Under the pieces are notes generated by a model. It was not told where the DNA came from. It saw only the letters and a program-made list of their open reading frames with translations, and did not search any database. A stretch of 7,073 nt of DNA. It comes from Lentimicrobiaceae bacterium. GTDB lineage: Bacteria > Bacteroidota > Bacteroidia > Bacteroidales > Lentimicrobiaceae. The position numbers and the translations under genes were made by a program. Location: NCBI GenBank assembly GCA_028697695.1, contig JAQVEI010000115.1:1-7073 (forward strand), in the 5' to 3' direction. This document shows, in pieces, positions 6,653-7,073 of this stretch; positions within the stretch are counted from its first letter, which is position 1; each line of letters opens with the position of its first letter.

Positions 6653-7073
6653 TTACACTTTCTCAAAATAAGTGTCGGTATCTGCCGGGTCATAAAATTC
6701 GTTGATCCAAAATATGGTGTATAAATCCTCATCACCTGTGTTGGTGATATTGTGTGTAAACCAAACGGGCATATCCACAAAGGCAGGGTGTTGACCATCC
6801 AAATCAAAGCTTAAAATTTTATTGGTACCTATCCGGCGAAGCTCAATCCGCGCCTTACCTTTAATTACGGCAAAACGTTCAGCTTTCCGGGTGTGAAAAT
6901 GATTGCCCCTCGTTATGCCTGGAACCGTGGTCGAGAAACTGACCTGGCCCCCACTGCTGAGTTTTATGGTTTCTACAAAACTCCCTCTGTTATCGGTATT
7001 GAGCGTAAGCTGAAAAGGAAAAAATGAGGCATGGTCGATGTAACAAAGGAAGGTATTGAATAAATTACGCTCA
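6653..7073 (-). CDS. fnlB: C-terminal cupin domain of FnlB/CapF/WbjC-type UDP-L-HexNAc biosynthesis enzyme (5' end outside window)
   Basis: Open from the window edge to a TAA at 6655-6653, giving the last 139 residues of a protein whose family is usually about 370 long. The N-terminal NADPH-dependent SDR reductase domain lies outside the window. What is visible is a cupin. Motif 1, at 6857-6919, fits G-x5-H-x-H-x4-E-x6-G exactly (around GNHFHTRKAE). A motif 2-like stretch follows (MPVWFTHNITN, third His codon at 6752-6754). The protein ends in a family-like tail (INEFYDPADTDTYFEKV). In the studied CapF enzyme this cupin binds zinc and epimerises the 4-keto-6-deoxy sugar nucleotide made by CapE/FnlA, and the SDR domain then reduces C4; the product goes to the FnlC/CapG 2-epimerase. 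That gene lies one gene downstream here, which supports the call. The stop is 6 nt before the next start, so co-transcription is likely. The exact sugar product (L-FucNAc or a relative) is inferred. Confidence 0.92.
   Translation of the reverse strand, partial: ERNLFNTFLCYIDHASFFPFQLTLNTDNRGSFVETIKLSSGGQVSFSTTVPGITRGNHFHTRKAERFAVIKGKARIELRRIGTNKILSFDLDGQHPAFVDMPVWFTHNITNTGDEDLYTIFWINEFYDPADTDTYFEKV

Noticed and set aside
1..7073. CRISPR arrays, insertion sequences, tRNA or rRNA genes, broken genes
   Set aside because: No spaced direct repeats, transposase motifs, RNA gene signatures or interrupted frames were seen; every gene inside the window edges is intact.

Overview
All eight genes in this window lie on the minus strand, packed head to tail, so transcription runs from position 7073 towards position 1. 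Together they form the middle of a surface-polysaccharide locus (O-antigen, capsule or exopolysaccharide). Both ends are cut: the first gene in transcription order lacks its start (beyond 7073) and the last lacks its end (below 1). Moderate-to-low GC by eye, A/T-rich leaders with no proper Shine-Dalgarno sequences, and a WbqC/DegT-like pair next to glycosyltransferases all suggest a member of the Bacteroidota. This is an inference from style and gene content; I see no taxonomic marker.

In transcription order: (1) 7073-6653, the C-terminal cupin domain of an FnlB/CapF/WbjC-type enzyme. (2) 6646-5591, an uncharacterised cytosolic beta-propeller-like protein with an Asp-box (BNR) motif. (3) 5594-4464, an FnlC/CapG/WbjD-type 2-epimerase. 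(4) 4340-3138 and (5) 3133-1997, two different family 4 glycosyltransferases. (6) 1969-1382, a PglC/WcaJ-superfamily initiating sugar-phosphate transferase. (7) 1380-685, a WbqC-family protein. (8) 676-1, the N-terminal part of an unusual DegT/DnrJ/EryC1-like PLP-fold enzyme. Spacings are -4 to 27 nt except for one 123-nt gap after gene 3. The layout therefore looks like one polycistronic unit; no internal promoter or terminator is convincing.

Genes 1 and 3 are the second and third steps of the route from UDP-GlcNAc to UDP-N-acetyl-L-fucosamine (or a related 6-deoxy-L-HexNAc). The first enzyme (FnlA/CapE type) is expected just upstream, outside the window. Gene 6 would load the first sugar phosphate onto undecaprenyl phosphate at the inner membrane. 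Genes 4 and 5 would add further sugars, with gene 4 the better candidate for the L-FucNAc transferase. Genes 7 and 8 probably make or attach an unusual amino-sugar or other modification, but their reactions cannot be read from the sequence.

Most of the window is a recognisable type of locus. Two points merit a second look. The first is the propeller gene wedged between fnlB and fnlC, with a 4-nt overlap into fnlC. The second is the WbqC/DegT-like pair, whose chemistry is not established.
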